Origin: Mucilaginibacter rigui
Lineage (GTDB): Bacteria > Bacteroidota > Bacteroidia > Sphingobacteriales > Sphingobacteriaceae
Reading direction: 5' to 3'
DNA: 64,000 nucleotides
Assembly: GCF_014773275.1 (NCBI RefSeq)
Contig: NZ_JACWMW010000001.1
Span: forward strand, 1,426,001-1,490,000
In this document: positions 63,814 through 64,000 of the stretch, in pieces
How the letters are laid out: every line of letters starts with the position of its first letter
Numbering within the stretch: position 1 is the first letter of the stretch
Notes under the pieces: generated by a model
The model's input: only the letters and a program-made list of their open reading frames with translations
Told to the model about the DNA's origin: nothing
Databases searched by the model: none
Position numbers and translations under genes: made by a program

Positions 63814-64000
63814 ATGTCAGTTTTAATATACGCGGAGAATGCGGGCGGTAAATTCAAAAAATCAACTTTTGAAGCAGTATCATACGCCAAAGCAATTGCC
63901 GGCCAAAATAACACAACCCTTATAGCCATATCTATTGGCTATGTTGCCAAAGAAGACCTGGCTGCACTTGGCAAATACGGCGCCGAAAAGGTTTTAAACG
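63814..64000 (+). CDS. etfA: Electron transfer flavoprotein alpha subunit, cut by window edge
   Basis: ATG 63814 opens a frame to the window end (62 codons visible): it begins MSVLIYAENAGGKFKKSTFE and continues SYAKAIAGQNNTTLIAISIG and LGKYGAEKVLN. This is the N-terminal domain of EtfA. The FAD-binding C-terminal domain is outside the window. It follows etfB with a 146-base gap that holds a repeat. Confidence 0.9.
   Translation, partial: MSVLIYAENAGGKFKKSTFEAVSYAKAIAGQNNTTLIAISIGYVAKEDLAALGKYGAEKVLN

Overview
The window is bacterial chromosome from a member of the Bacteroidota, most likely family Sphingobacteriaceae (Mucilaginibacter or Pedobacter type). Supporting signs are many TAnnTTTG promoter elements with no Shine-Dalgarno sites, frequent lipoproteins, Bacteroidota-specific families (DUF4296, DUF5690, HmuY, PorE-like OmpA proteins), TPR-type sensor kinases, and a moderate GC content. 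The genus is inference. No phage, IS transposase, rRNA operon or CRISPR array is visible. Coding density is high.

Layout. 1-7 kb: a cut CE2-type esterase, mutS2 with a DUF4296 lipoprotein, divergent yggS, an acetyltransferase, a DUF3298 lipoprotein and aspartate kinase. 7-12.3 kb: DUF92 membrane protein, two small proteins, then a HmuY/TonB-receptor pair divergent from an AraC regulator with a two-site operator between them. 12-25 kb: three orphan TPR sensor kinases interleaved with Hsp20, a thioesterase, a GlcD-like oxidase, folB, a glutaryl-CoA-dehydrogenase-like enzyme and a GH1 glucosidase. 25.5-27.5 kb: DinB-fold protein, lipoprotein, SCO and cytochrome c in an overlapping run. 27.6-30.4 kb: RNase P RNA, an NtrC-type regulator, then a small accessory cassette (53-aa protein plus nucleotidyltransferase) bracketed by near-repeats of the regulator's 3' end and followed by a tRNA-Leu 3' remnant. 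30.4-37.3 kb: BLUF photoreceptor coupled to a DUF3095 cyclase-like protein, a DUF5690 transporter with a conserved unknown protein, and a BamA-like barrel. 37.6-44.4 kb: DEAD-box helicase, palindromic repeats, cobalamin riboswitch and metE, thioesterase, lipoproteins. 44.6-64 kb: Y-family polymerase behind a palindrome, glycosidase-like protein, zinc-ribbon/CPBP pair, lepA, folD, Rieske protein, queE, PorE-like protein, recQ, manC, rlmB, dnaB, etfB and the start of etfA.

Most of the window is core metabolism and information processing. The parts that look least described are the BLUF-DUF3095 pair, the 29.5-30.4 kb insertion, the paired lipoprotein sensor kinases, the DUF5690 + 484-aa unknown pair, and several families of structured intergenic repeats, one of which shows compensatory changes between two copies.
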